NCBI RefSeq assembly: GCF_034627025.1
Contig: NZ_CP141049.1
Coordinates: forward strand, 248,001 to 312,000
Source: Microvirga lotononidis
GTDB lineage: Bacteria; Pseudomonadota; Alphaproteobacteria; Rhizobiales; Beijerinckiaceae
DNA: 64,000 bases
Direction: 5' to 3'
Part shown: one piece after another, positions 47,666 to 56,360 of the stretch
How positions within the stretch are numbered: position 1 is the first letter of the stretch
Layout: every line of letters starts with the position of its first letter
Notes under the pieces: generated by a model
Database searches by the model: none
Seen by the model: the letters and a program-made list of their open reading frames with translations, nothing else
What the model was told of the DNA's origin: nothing
Program-made: the position numbers and the translations under genes

Positions 47666-48832
47666 ATGACATCGAAAGCTCTCACAAGATCGCTGGCCGG
47701 CAGCGCCGTTGCCATCGGTCTTTCCGTAAACGTCGCGACGGCAGGATCTGATTGGCCAGATCTTCCGGTCGGAGTGAAGAACGGGATCTCCGCTCAGATC
47801 GGCGATACAATTTATGTAGGTCTAGGCTCAGCTGGAACAGCCTTCTACTCGCTCGATCTTAAGGATCGTGCAAAGGGTTGGGTCACGCGGTCTGCCTTCC
47901 CAGGGCCTGCCACGAATGGCGCAGCAGTCGCGACCTCGAACGGGCAGATCTTCATCTTCAGCGGCAATGGCAAACCAACCCCGGATGCCAAGTCTCCGAT
48001 CATCTTCGATACCGTCTACAGATATGACCCAGCCGCTGACAAATGGGCCAGCGTTGATTCAAAGACTCCGGTGGGATTATCAGGTGCAAGGGCATTCAGC
48101 ATCCCTGACGGCAGGATCGCCATTGTCGGAGGATACAACAAGGAGCACTTCGACAAATATTTGGCTGACGTGAGTTCTATCGATAAGGATGAGAATCCGC
48201 AGGAATACGGACGTCTGGTTAGCTCTTACATGAGTATGCAACCTAGGGCATATCGATGGAACAACAAATTGCTTGCGTTTGATCCCGTCGATGGTCGTTG
48301 GAGCGAACTTGGCGATAATCCGTTCCTGCCGAACTGTGATTCCGGCCTTGTGCGAACAGGTGAGGGCGCCTTCCTGATCATCAGTGGCGAGATCAAACCC
48401 GGGCTTCGCACCCCTAACACCAAAGCGATCAAGATCACCAGTGACAGTGTCGAATGGGAGCAAGGCCCAGATCTGCCCGCCCCCTCGCCAGAAGTCCTTC
48501 AGGAAGGGATAGCCGGCCCATATGCTGGCGCTGTTGGGACCGACGTGCTTGTGGCCGGCGGCGCGAACTTCGCAGGGGCTCGCGCCCGTGCTGAGGCCGG
48601 CCATTGGTTTGCTCATGACGGTCTTACCAAGTCTTGGCGCAAAGAAATTTACATCTGGAATGGTACAAAGTGGGCCCAGATAGGCCAACTTCCGGTTGGG
48701 CTCGCCTATGGCGCATCGTTCAGTACACCTGACGGCGTGTTGATCGTCGGTGGAGAAGATGAACGAGGTTCTGCTCGACCAGATGCGTTCCTGCTGAAGT
48801 GGGACGGAAAAGCTGTCACGATCGAAGATTAG
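47666..48832 (+). CDS. nanM: Kelch-repeat sialic acid mutarotase (NanM-like)
   Basis: The 388-residue exported protein has a signal peptide ([20 protein letters not shown], cleavage near TAG) followed by a six-bladed Kelch beta-propeller: [20 protein letters not shown], then VPGLGSAG-like [38 protein letters not shown] and ILVVGGEDE-like VLIVGGEDE. NanM in the periplasm speeds anomer interconversion of Neu5Ac, and related forms make or open 2,7-anhydro-Neu5Ac. AGGAGGG precedes the start. It closes the rightward arm, 181 bases after the DppF-type gene. Confidence 0.92.
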   Translation: MTSKALTRSLAGSAVAIGLSVNVATAGSDWPDLPVGVKNGISAQIGDTIYVGLGSAGTAFYSLDLKDRAKGWVTRSAFPGPATNGAAVATSNGQIFIFSGNGKPTPDAKSPIIFDTVYRYDPAADKWASVDSKTPVGLSGARAFSIPDGRIAIVGGYNKEHFDKYLADVSSIDKDENPQEYGRLVSSYMSMQPRAYRWNNKLLAFDPVDGRWSELGDNPFLPNCDSGLVRTGEGAFLIISGEIKPGLRTPNTKAIKITSDSVEWEQGPDLPAPSPEVLQEGIAGPYAGAVGTDVLVAGGANFAGARARAEAGHWFAHDGLTKSWRKEIYIWNGTKWAQIGQLPVGLAYGASFSTPDGVLIVGGEDERGSARPDAFLLKWDGKAVTIED

Positions 48833-48890
48833 ACAGCGTTTGGTCCCTGACGGGCTGATGCCTGTATTGGATCGCTGCTTTTGCCGGGCC

Positions 48891-49497
48891 TTAGATCAGC
48901 GTTGAGATAAGGCCAGGTAAGGAAATTGGCATGATAATCTTAAAGAACGCTCCATATCGCGAACAGCCATCAATCATCGCGGATTCCTCAAGCTCCCGTG
49001 GCAGAGAAAGAAAGAAGCTACGCATCAGCCACATGACATATGGAACAAGGAAGGTGCTATAGGCCAGGATAAGCGTGATGTGCTTATCCGTCAGGCCTAG
49101 TTGCCGTGCCACCAGAAACATGGGTACCGCGAGGGCTATGGGCGGAACACCCCGCGACAGGAGAATGAGGACTCCAAAGGTTGCCGCTCCACGAAGCCGG
49201 ATGCGGGCGAGCGCGTAGCCCGCCATCGTCCCGACCACGATCGACAGAAGGCCTGACCCTGCGGCTACGATGAGGGTATTAATCAGGCGCCGCTCAATGT
49301 CGGCTCGCCGGAAGTACTCCACATAAGTGGAGACGGTTGGCGTGAAGAAGAACTTCGGCGGACTGGTAAAGATATCAACCTGCTGCTTGAAGGAGGTCAG
49401 AACCATCCAAAAGACCGGGAACAGGAAGAGCAGGGTTACTGCAACCCCAGGGACGATCCGGATCCGGTGACCGAGTTGTCCAGACGGAAGAGATGAA
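48891..49497 (-). pseudogene. Carbohydrate ABC permease (MalG type), truncated
   Basis: The frame reads VAVTLLFLFPVFWMVLTSFK, the first helix of a MalG/UgpE-type permease, and continues to FFLSLPRELEESAMIDGCSR and FFKIIMPISLPGLISTLI, the EAA loop. A stop then appears where roughly 60 more residues are expected. No good start codon precedes the first helix. The missing partners (MalF, binding protein, ATPase) are not near. It appears to be a stranded fragment of a sugar importer between the two islands. Confidence 0.75.
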
Positions 49498-49713
49498 GCG
49501 GACGTTGTGCGCGACGTGCATGATGTCGCTCCCGGAAACGCCGATATCCTCCAGCTCAGGGGCGGACTGGGCGCTCAGCTGTCGGGCCGTTTCACGAGCA
49601 CGGAGCTTAGGGGACAGGCCGCCAAGCCCTTATCAAGGAACAATCGCCCAAGCCATACGTGGTCGAGAAGCCCACATCAGAGCCAGTTCAAACATTGATG
49701 CCCTAAGTCAACT

Positions 49714-49725
49714 TTGCGGCCGCAA
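49714..49725. promoter_or_regulatory. Short palindrome near the LacI-type site
   Basis: TTGCGGCCGCAA is a perfect 12-base palindrome centred 29 bases left of the larger palindrome at 49740. It might be a second half of a paired operator; chance occurrence cannot be excluded. Confidence 0.35.
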
Positions 49726-49739
49726 GACCTCTTGCAACC

Positions 49740-49757
49740 TTTGCACACGTGTGCAAA
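49740..49757. promoter_or_regulatory. LacI-type operator 1
   Basis: TTTGCACACGTGTGCAAA is a perfect 18-base palindrome with a central CG, the usual form of LacI/GalR-family sites. It resembles a second site at 51626 at 14 of 18 positions. It precedes the phosphatase genes at 50068 and 50706, and a LacI regulator is encoded in the same island. Confidence 0.75.
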
Positions 49758-50067
49758 ATTATCCGTGCTTCACCCATTTGATGGGAAGCCCAGCGAACTG
49801 ACCGCCCATCCGGCTAGACCGGATGAGAGCACCCGAATGTCGGACGCGATGGGGAAACGCTTTTTGGCCGACCTCCGGTCATGGGAAGGATGTAACGGAA
49901 TGACGAGCCCGGCGGCACCAGCGCGATCTTCATCGAGCGGCTTCCCGGTAGGGGCATTTACCGTCCGCGGTCGAGACCAGTCCCAGCTGAGACGGAACAC
50001 CTGGGGTCTTTCAGCTGGTTCGCTTCCCCTGGCTCGCACCCCTAAAGTCCGAGGATCACAATCTCCC
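49758..50067. other. Leader region before the HCX5R phosphatase
   Basis: About 310 bases follow the LacI-type palindrome before the phosphatase start. The frame is open but unlike any known protein. I treat it as a leader of unknown content; a small gene cannot be excluded. Confidence 0.35.
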
Positions 50068-50691
50068 ATGACGAGTCCATTTAAGTTCAAGCGCCCGTCG
50101 ATGAGCCTCATCGTGGATGAGCTGCCTCCCTTCGGAATCAAACTGTTCGTCGGAGGTGCCGCGGCCGCAGCGGACAAGTCCCTCCTCGAGCGCAACGATA
50201 TCGCTATTGTGCTCAATTGCGCCGTCAACCTCGATATCAATTATGCCGCCGGGGTTGAAGCTTCTGACGTTGCCTCCCCGCACGGTCCTATCCGGAACTA
50301 CAAGCTGGGCCTCATTGATGATGCGGGCAATCCAGACACGATGCTGCTCGCTGGTTACTACCTGCTCGACGGCGCCCTGCATCAGCAGCTGCCCGACCGC
50401 TACACTTACCCGCATCGTCGACGCGGTAATGTCCTGCTGCACTGCCGCGGCGGGCGGAGCAGGTCTGTGATCCTGGCCGCCTTATACATTCACATTCAGA
50501 TGCCTGACCAATTCCCCACTCTCGACGCAGCGATCGACCATCTCCGAGTCGCCCGCGAGCTACACCCGAGCGAGTGGATGGAAACGCCAAAGCCGATGCT
50601 GATCGAGGCTGCCCGGCACGCGGCAACATGGGTCCGCCGGATCGAGCAGGAGAAGCATCCAGTGCCGAAGCTCGCGATTTCCCACAAATAA
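50068..50691 (+). CDS. Dual-specificity-type phosphatase (HCX5R)
   Basis: The 207-residue protein has the cysteine phosphatase loop VLLHCRGGRSRSVILAALYI (C-R-G-G-R-S-R, matching CX5R) and an upstream acid region in RNYKLGLIDDAGNPD. It fits the dual-specificity/PTP-like fold, with no signal peptide. Members act on phosphoproteins, but PTP-like enzymes also dephosphorylate inositol phosphates and sugar phosphates. It lies 14 bases before an inositol-monophosphatase-family gene, which favours a small-molecule substrate. The start at 50068 fits the conserved VDELPPFGIKLFVGGA opening. Confidence 0.78.
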   Translation: MTSPFKFKRPSMSLIVDELPPFGIKLFVGGAAAAADKSLLERNDIAIVLNCAVNLDINYAAGVEASDVASPHGPIRNYKLGLIDDAGNPDTMLLAGYYLLDGALHQQLPDRYTYPHRRRGNVLLHCRGGRSRSVILAALYIHIQMPDQFPTLDAAIDHLRVARELHPSEWMETPKPMLIEAARHAATWVRRIEQEKHPVPKLAISHK

Positions 50692-50705
50692 GCAGGAAAT
50701 TCATT

Positions 50706-51563
50706 ATGTTCGTCAAGTCCGCTGGCCAGGTTTTCGACCTAGCCTCCCACGCCGTACCCGGCGAGATTGGTCTCAGGCTGCCGGTCGCGTGCGCGGCAGC
50801 GCGTGAGGCAGGCTCCCTCGCGCGGCGCCGCTTCAATGGACGGCCAGGTCTCTCCAGCATCAATCTCAAGGGGCACCAGGACTATCTCTCAGCGGTCGAT
50901 GCCGAGGTTGAAGCCCTGTTGCGTTTGAGGCTGCTCGAGAGCTTTCCCGAAGACTCATTCTTTGGCGAAGAGGGAGGCGGCTCCTTCGACAACAATGTTT
51001 GGGTCGTCGATCCCGTCGACGGGACAGCCAATTTCGTGCGTGGCATTTCGCAGTTCTGCATTTCGCTCGCCTATGTTCGAGGCGGTCAGACGCAAATCGG
51101 CATCATCTACGATCCAATGGCTGACGAGATGTTCGTCGCCGAGCGGGGCAGAGGGGCGACCCTCAACGGGGAGCTGATCCGGGTCAGCGGGCTGGAGGAA
51201 ATCGGTTCGTCAACCATCGAAGCGGGATGGTCGAACCGGTTGCCGTTCAGCCAGTACGTGGACTTGATTGGCCGCCTGCTCGGCGATGGGGCGGGCATCC
51301 GCCGTGGCGGATCGGGCGCTCTAGCTCTGGCCTATGTATCGGCCGGGCGGCTGGACGGCTATTGCGAACTGCACATGAATTCGTGGGACGCACTGGCAGG
51401 ATTGCTTCTTATCGAGGAGGCCGGCGGCTGGGTGAACGACTTCCTGGCCAATGACGGCCTACGCAACGGAAATGGCGTGCTCGGCTGCACGCCGGGACTT
51501 CGAGAGCGCTTAGTTCGCCTGACCGGCGTTGTCTCATCAAGCGGACCTCCACCAAGACTCTAA
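50706..51563 (+). CDS. Inositol-monophosphatase-family phosphatase (first)
   Basis: The 285-residue Mg-dependent phosphatase has the metal site EDSFFGEEGG, the signature WVVDPVDGTANFVRG and the C-terminal MNSWDALAGLLLIEEAGG. Family substrates include inositol phosphates, histidinol phosphate, fructose-1,6-bisphosphate and PAP. It forms a pair with the HCX5R phosphatase gene. A second family member lies at 56361 in the same island, so two positions or substrates may be served. Confidence 0.92.
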   Translation: MFVKSAGQVFDLASHAVPGEIGLRLPVACAAAREAGSLARRRFNGRPGLSSINLKGHQDYLSAVDAEVEALLRLRLLESFPEDSFFGEEGGGSFDNNVWVVDPVDGTANFVRGISQFCISLAYVRGGQTQIGIIYDPMADEMFVAERGRGATLNGELIRVSGLEEIGSSTIEAGWSNRLPFSQYVDLIGRLLGDGAGIRRGGSGALALAYVSAGRLDGYCELHMNSWDALAGLLLIEEAGGWVNDFLANDGLRNGNGVLGCTPGLRERLVRLTGVVSSSGPPPRL

Positions 51564-52018
51564 AACAACTTCAGTGACAGAAGAACAGAGCATGGTCTGA
51601 ATAAGAAGTCACAGTCGTCATCCCTGTTGCACAGGTGTGCATCGCGTGGTTTAATACAAATGTCCTTGGTTTAGTTGGAGCTTCTGTTCAACCGCAGACG
51701 ATCAAGACACTCATTCGAACGCAATCATCGCTGCCGGCTCGCGGCGATGAAGCAAAAGACCGGGACTGGATCGCGTGAGCGAACCGGACAAACCTGGCAG
51801 CTGCCCATCTGCAGAAATGTACAAGTCGCGGCCATCACGGGAGGAAGATGTGAGGCATCGCAATGCTATCGGGTCAAACGATCCGATTCCACGGTCGAGT
51901 GCAGCGCCAACCTGCTGGGCCGGGTGTCACCATTCCAGTAATGTCTCCCAAGACGGAAGCGAGGTCACGGGAGCACTGCAATCACTGGAGTTTGCCCTAA
52001 GCTCGATGGTAGCGCGAC
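51564..52018. other. Intergenic region with LacI-type site, no gene seen
   Basis: This gap holds the operator candidate at 51626-51643 and then about 375 bases with no convincing gene before the permease. Short open frames here lack family features or good starts. Confidence 0.45.
51626..51643. promoter_or_regulatory. LacI-type operator 2
   Basis: GTTGCACAGGTGTGCATC matches the perfect palindrome at 49740 in 14 of 18 positions, with the core TTGCACA and GTGTGCA intact. It precedes the ABC importer, second phosphatase and phosphoesterase genes, so both blocks could be controlled together by the island's LacI protein. Confidence 0.65.
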
Positions 52019-53878
52019 ATGCGACCGCTTAATTCAACGGCAAGAGATGCCTCTTTTGTGAGTGGCAGAAAAACCCCGTCGCAGCCCACGGCCTACCAGC
52101 GTTTACGCTACAGGCTCAAAATCTCCCTGAGGGAGCCGACGACCGTCATCGGCATCCTGACTGCGTTGCTGTTCGCCTATCTGGTTGTCGTGCCGATCGG
52201 TTCCATGTTGACTGATGCTGTCCATGTACAGTTCGGTGACGAGAGACGGGTCGGCAGGCACTTCGGCGAGCTCACCCTCTATTATCTCAACAGAGTCTTT
52301 CTGGCTCCTATCTCGCCTACGCTGTTCTGGACTCCGTTGCTGAATACCCTTTCCGTGTCGCTCGGCGCAATCGTGCTCTCGTTCCTGGTCGGAACACCGC
52401 TGGCATGGCTTATCAGCCGAACCGACATGCTTGGGCGAAAGTGGTTCGCTACAGCGCTCATCGTCCCCTACATGTTGCCGGCGTGGACCTTCGCGCTCGC
52501 CTGGACCACCTTGTTCAAGAACCGCACGGTCGGCGGGCAGCCGGGATGGATCGAGGCACTGGGTTTCGCCCCACCCAATTGGCTGGCTTACGGGCAGTTT
52601 CCAATCACCGTTGTCCTCGCGCTGCACTATACGCCGTTTATCATCCTGCTGTTCGGCAGCGCCCTGCGGCGCTTTGACTCCCAGCTTGAGGACTCGGCCC
52701 GCATCCTCGGCGCCCGGCAATATCAGGTCGCGTGGCGGATCATCCTGCCGCTCATGCGGCCAGCGCTGCTCTCCGCCATGGTGCTCATCTTCGCAAAGTG
52801 CCTCGGCGAGTTCGGCGTACCTTACGTTCTCGGCCTGCCGGTAAAGTTCGAGGTGCTCTCGACGTCACTCTTCCGGAGCATTTCATCGCGGCAGAGCGGG
52901 GTCGCGGCGGTTCTCGCGGGAGCCATCATGTTGATCGGCATCATCACGCTGCTGATCGACGCCAAGCTCGTCAAGGAAGCTCGCCGGTTCGTCACTGTCG
53001 GCTCCAAGGGTACGATGAATCGCCTGACACACCTCGGCCGGCTCCGGGTCGTCGCGACGCTGTTTGCCGCAACCGTTTTCATACTGAGCGTCGGACTGCC
53101 GCTCCTGACCCTATTCCTCTCCACGATCATGGAAGTGCCAGGCCGCTTCGCGTTCGACAATTTTACCCTGGACTACTGGATTGGACGGGATCTGGACAGT
53201 GTCGCTCTTCGGACCGGGATCCTCCTGAGCTCGGATCTCTGGAGAGCCGCCTGGAATACGCTGTGGATCGTCGGCTTGGCCTCGATTGCGTCCGGGCTTC
53301 TTGGACTCCTTGTAGGATACGTGACGGTGCGCACATCGTTCCGGCCGCTTGCGACTTTCCTGCGTCAGGTCACATTCCTTCCCTACCTCGTTCCCGGCAT
53401 CGCCTTCGCGACGGCGTATCTGTCGCTGTTCGCGGTACAGCGTGGTCCAATTCCTGCTCTGTACGGAACGTCCGCAATCCTCATGCTGGCCCTTATGGCC
53501 GACCAGATGCCCTATGCATCTCGCGCCGGCGTCTCGGCCATGATGCAGCTTGGGAGGGATCCGGAGGAAGCCGCACAGGTCGCAGGCGCAGGATGGTTTA
53601 GGCGCATGCTAACGGTGGTCATTCCTATCCAGAAGGGATCGCTGGTCACCGGAATCCTGCTGCCTTTCATCTCGGGGATTAAGGGCCTCAGCCTCTTTGT
53701 GGTTCTCGCGGTGCCGAGCACCGACGTTCTGACGACCTTCTCAATGCGCCTTGTGGACTATCACTACACGCAGGCCGCAAACGCCGTGGTGCTGATTGTC
53801 GCGGGCATCGCCTATACGGGCACGCTCGCGGCGCAAAAACTGACCAGGACCAACCTCGCAGAAGGACTCGGAGGCTGA
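52019..53878 (+). CDS. Fused ABC permease, FbpB/AfuB type
   Basis: The 619-residue permease is a tandem fusion of two six-helix halves. Each half has an EAA loop: EDSARILGARQYQVAWRIIL in the first and EEAAQVAGAGWFRRMLTVVI in the second. This arrangement is typical of ferric (FbpB, SfuB) and sugar-phosphate (AfuB) importers. Its stop overlaps the ATPase start (TGATG). The N-terminus before helix 1 (about 45 residues) is basic and cytoplasmic. No strong ribosome site is visible. Confidence 0.92.
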   Translation: MRPLNSTARDASFVSGRKTPSQPTAYQRLRYRLKISLREPTTVIGILTALLFAYLVVVPIGSMLTDAVHVQFGDERRVGRHFGELTLYYLNRVFLAPISPTLFWTPLLNTLSVSLGAIVLSFLVGTPLAWLISRTDMLGRKWFATALIVPYMLPAWTFALAWTTLFKNRTVGGQPGWIEALGFAPPNWLAYGQFPITVVLALHYTPFIILLFGSALRRFDSQLEDSARILGARQYQVAWRIILPLMRPALLSAMVLIFAKCLGEFGVPYVLGLPVKFEVLSTSLFRSISSRQSGVAAVLAGAIMLIGIITLLIDAKLVKEARRFVTVGSKGTMNRLTHLGRLRVVATLFAATVFILSVGLPLLTLFLSTIMEVPGRFAFDNFTLDYWIGRDLDSVALRTGILLSSDLWRAAWNTLWIVGLASIASGLLGLLVGYVTVRTSFRPLATFLRQVTFLPYLVPGIAFATAYLSLFAVQRGPIPALYGTSAILMLALMADQMPYASRAGVSAMMQLGRDPEEAAQVAGAGWFRRMLTVVIPIQKGSLVTGILLPFISGIKGLSLFVVLAVPSTDVLTTFSMRLVDYHYTQAANAVVLIVAGIAYTGTLAAQKLTRTNLAEGLGG

Positions 53879-55014
53879 TGCCGACAATTACCCTGCGCGA
53901 CGCGCAAAAAAGCTATGGAAGCAACTCGGCGAACGCCGTCTCGAATCTCGATCTTGAGATCAGCGACGGGGCGTTCATGTGCCTGCTCGGGCCCTCGGGC
54001 TGCGGAAAGACGACGACCCTGCGCATGATTGCCGGTCTCGAAAACCTCTCAGACGGAGAGATTCGGATTGGCGATCGCATCGTGGACTCCGTCCGCCAGG
54101 GCGTCTTTGTACCGCCCGAGAAGCGGGAGATGGGGCTCGTCTTTCAGAGCTACGCGCTCTGGCCGCATCTGACCATTGAGCACAACACGGATTTCGGACT
54201 GCGCCTGCGCAAGGTGCCAAAGGCCGAGCGGGAGGCGCAGGTCGAGCGAGTGATGCGTGCCCTCGACATCGAGAAATACCGTCACCGGTATCCATCGCAA
54301 TTATCTGGCGGACAGCAGCAGCGCGTGGCTCTCGCCCGGATGCTCGCCGTCAATCCCGGCATCCTGCTGCTCGACGAGCCCTTGTCGAACCTCGACGCAA
54401 GGCTGCGGCTGGAAATGCGAGCGGAGCTGAAGCGGATTCATCGAGAGTTCAACACCACAATTGTGTTCGTGACGCATGACCAGTGGGAAGCCATGACGCT
54501 TGCGACCAAGATCGCCGTGATGAACCAGGGCACGCTCCAGCAACTCGGCACGCCGAACGAGATTTACGACCGGCCTGCGAACCGCTTTGTGGCGGAGTTC
54601 GTCGGTGGTCCTCCGATCAACATCTTGAATATCGAAGACACAGACGGCTCCGGACTGGCCGGAGCGGCCCGCCGGTATCTGGCCCGGTGGCACTCGGGCC
54701 CAGAGAGCATCGGTTCCATCGGGATCCGGCCCGAAGCACTCCGCCTAGCCTCGTCACCGGACGAGGTGCCCGAGGGAAGCTTCAGCGGCCTTGTCGATGT
54801 GACCGGAATCCTACCGACCGGCGGCAGCTGGATCCTCGAACTTGCCGGGGAGGGCGATCCACTTTTCATGACGATGCACGAGGCGCCGGAGGTCGATGTG
54901 GGAACGAAGGTGCATTTCTGGACGAAGCCAGGTGCCTTGCATGTCTTCGACACCAAGGGACAACGCGTGGCCGCCTTCGACAGCAACGTCCGCCGCCGCT
55001 TTCCGACGCAATAG
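53878..55014 (+). CDS. ABC ATPase, FbpC/PotA type
   Basis: The 378-residue ATPase has Walker A LGPSGCGKTTTLRMIAGLEN, the signature YPSQLSGGQQQRVALARMLA and Walker B ILLLDEPLSNLDARLRLEMR. A C-terminal TOBE-type domain (IGIRPEALRLASSPDEVPEG) follows. The subfamily serves iron, polyamine, sulfate and sugar-phosphate importers. It is translationally coupled to the permease gene. Confidence 0.95.
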   Translation: MPTITLRDAQKSYGSNSANAVSNLDLEISDGAFMCLLGPSGCGKTTTLRMIAGLENLSDGEIRIGDRIVDSVRQGVFVPPEKREMGLVFQSYALWPHLTIEHNTDFGLRLRKVPKAEREAQVERVMRALDIEKYRHRYPSQLSGGQQQRVALARMLAVNPGILLLDEPLSNLDARLRLEMRAELKRIHREFNTTIVFVTHDQWEAMTLATKIAVMNQGTLQQLGTPNEIYDRPANRFVAEFVGGPPINILNIEDTDGSGLAGAARRYLARWHSGPESIGSIGIRPEALRLASSPDEVPEGSFSGLVDVTGILPTGGSWILELAGEGDPLFMTMHEAPEVDVGTKVHFWTKPGALHVFDTKGQRVAAFDSNVRRRFPTQ

Positions 55015-55037
55015 GAACTGAGGCGTCAGACCACTGG

Positions 55038-55069
55038 TGCGGTGCGAGCGAGGATGGCTCTGCACCGCA
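55038..55069 (+). promoter_or_regulatory. Hairpin between ATPase and binding-protein genes
   Basis: TGCGGTGC pairs with GCACCGCA, and inner GAGC pairs with GCTC, around a 7-base loop. It lies 24 bases after the ATPase stop and may tune the relative levels of the ATPase and the binding protein downstream. Confidence 0.55.
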
Positions 55070-55108
55070 TCATCCCAGCAAAAGCGAACGACAAAAGGGA
55101 GAGAAACG

Positions 55109-56260
55109 ATGATGAAGTTCCATTCCGAGGTCGAGTGCCGGAGGCAAACGAGCGCGGCATTTCCCACTGCTGGTCTCGCGGCGCTTCTGCTGCTGGCGTC
55201 GATCCCTACGGCGGTTGCCCAGGACACCGGCCTCGAGGCGCTCATCGCAGCGGCCAAGAAAGAAAGTCCGATCAACGTCTACGATAGCACCGGGAAGATC
55301 GTCGAGATCGCCACGGGGTTCAGCAAGAAATATGGTCTGAAGGCCACTGGCATGAAAGTCTCGGCCAATAGTCAGCTTGAGATGATCGTCCGGGAAGGGC
55401 GAGCCGGCAATGTCCAGGGCGACGTGGTCCTGATCACCGACACGCCCGCCGCTCTTGCGCAGTTGATGCCGCAGGGCTTCGTGGAGAGCTGGGTGCCACC
55501 GGAGATGGCGAATAAGATCCCTGCTCAGTTCCAGAAGCCGCTCGCCATTTCGACGAACGCCAATGTGTGGGCCTACAACACGGAAGTTTACGACAAGTGT
55601 CCGGTCACGAACCTTTGGGAGATGACAGAACCCAAGTGGAAGGGGAAGGTCGCGTTCATCGATCCGCTCACCAAGGGCAGCTACACGGACTGGTTCAACC
55701 AGATGGCCCAACATGGGGATGCCGAGGTGGCGGCCGCCTATAAGGCGTATTTTGGCAAGGATTTGACGACTAAGGAGGCGAGCGCCACCGCGGCGTGGCT
55801 CAAGGCTTTTGCGGCAAACGCGCCGCTCGTCACGGATGGGGACGATCCCATTTCCGAGGCCATCGGTGCGCCCGGACAGAAGGCCCCGTTCTTCGGCCTC
55901 GTGAGTTCGGCCAAGTTCCGGGATAATGTCGACAAGGGATATAAGCTTGGTCTGTGCACAGACCTCAAGCCCTGGGTCGGCTGGACCTACACCAAGCTCG
56001 GACTGATCGCACAGAAGACCAAGAGCCCCAATGCCGCAAAGCTGTTCATTCACTATCTCCTCACACCCGAGGGAATTGCCCCGCAGATGCAGGACGGCAA
56101 GATGCCGACCAATACCGACATCAAACTCCCGGAGGACGAACCGTCCAGGGTCGGCGATGTCGCGGATCGGCTCTTCCAATACGATGCATCCACTGGCCTT
56201 AGCGATTGGGATAGCCGTCAGGACTGGCAGGACTTTTGGCAGGTAAACTACAAAAAGTAA
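55109..56260 (+). CDS. Periplasmic binding protein, ferric/AfuA type
   Basis: The 383-residue protein has a signal peptide (TAGLAALLLLASIPTAVAQD) and the family 1 ferric-type fold (SPINVYDSTGKIVEIATGFS, GDVVLITDTPAALAQL, NAAKLFIHYLLTPEGIA). FbpA-type iron binders carry two adjacent tyrosines in the C-terminal lobe; no such pair exists anywhere here. With four phosphatase-type genes in the island, a phosphorylated sugar or cyclitol is a better guess, as shown for AfuA. The binding gene follows the ATPase gene, unlike the usual binding-protein-first order. Confidence 0.88.
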   Translation: MMKFHSEVECRRQTSAAFPTAGLAALLLLASIPTAVAQDTGLEALIAAAKKESPINVYDSTGKIVEIATGFSKKYGLKATGMKVSANSQLEMIVREGRAGNVQGDVVLITDTPAALAQLMPQGFVESWVPPEMANKIPAQFQKPLAISTNANVWAYNTEVYDKCPVTNLWEMTEPKWKGKVAFIDPLTKGSYTDWFNQMAQHGDAEVAAAYKAYFGKDLTTKEASATAAWLKAFAANAPLVTDGDDPISEAIGAPGQKAPFFGLVSSAKFRDNVDKGYKLGLCTDLKPWVGWTYTKLGLIAQKTKSPNAAKLFIHYLLTPEGIAPQMQDGKMPTNTDIKLPEDEPSRVGDVADRLFQYDASTGLSDWDSRQDWQDFWQVNYKK

Positions 56261-56285
56261 GTCGTTCAGCGCCGGTGAGGGCGCG

Positions 56286-56312
56286 GCCGGACAGGCTCGT
56301 GGGCTCTCCGGC
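56286..56312 (+). other. Small hairpin before the second phosphatase gene
   Basis: GCCGGA pairs with TCCGGC around a 15-base loop that has GGCTC elements able to pair partly. It is 49 bases upstream of the second inositol-phosphatase gene. Its effect is not clear; the following bases are not T-rich. Confidence 0.35.
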
Positions 56313-56360
56313 GGCTTCTTGTGCCGGGATCGGCGCTCCACTTTCCATCACGGTGTCCGT

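Noticed and set aside
51675..51941. 88-codon frame in the leader of the fused permease gene
   Set aside because: Composition is unlike a real protein and there is no ribosome site; the region more likely is untranslated.
52019..56260. Ferric iron importer
   Set aside because: Family resemblance to Fbp systems is real, but the binding protein has no adjacent tyrosine pair and the neighbours are phosphatases; kept as a phosphorylated-compound importer hypothesis instead.
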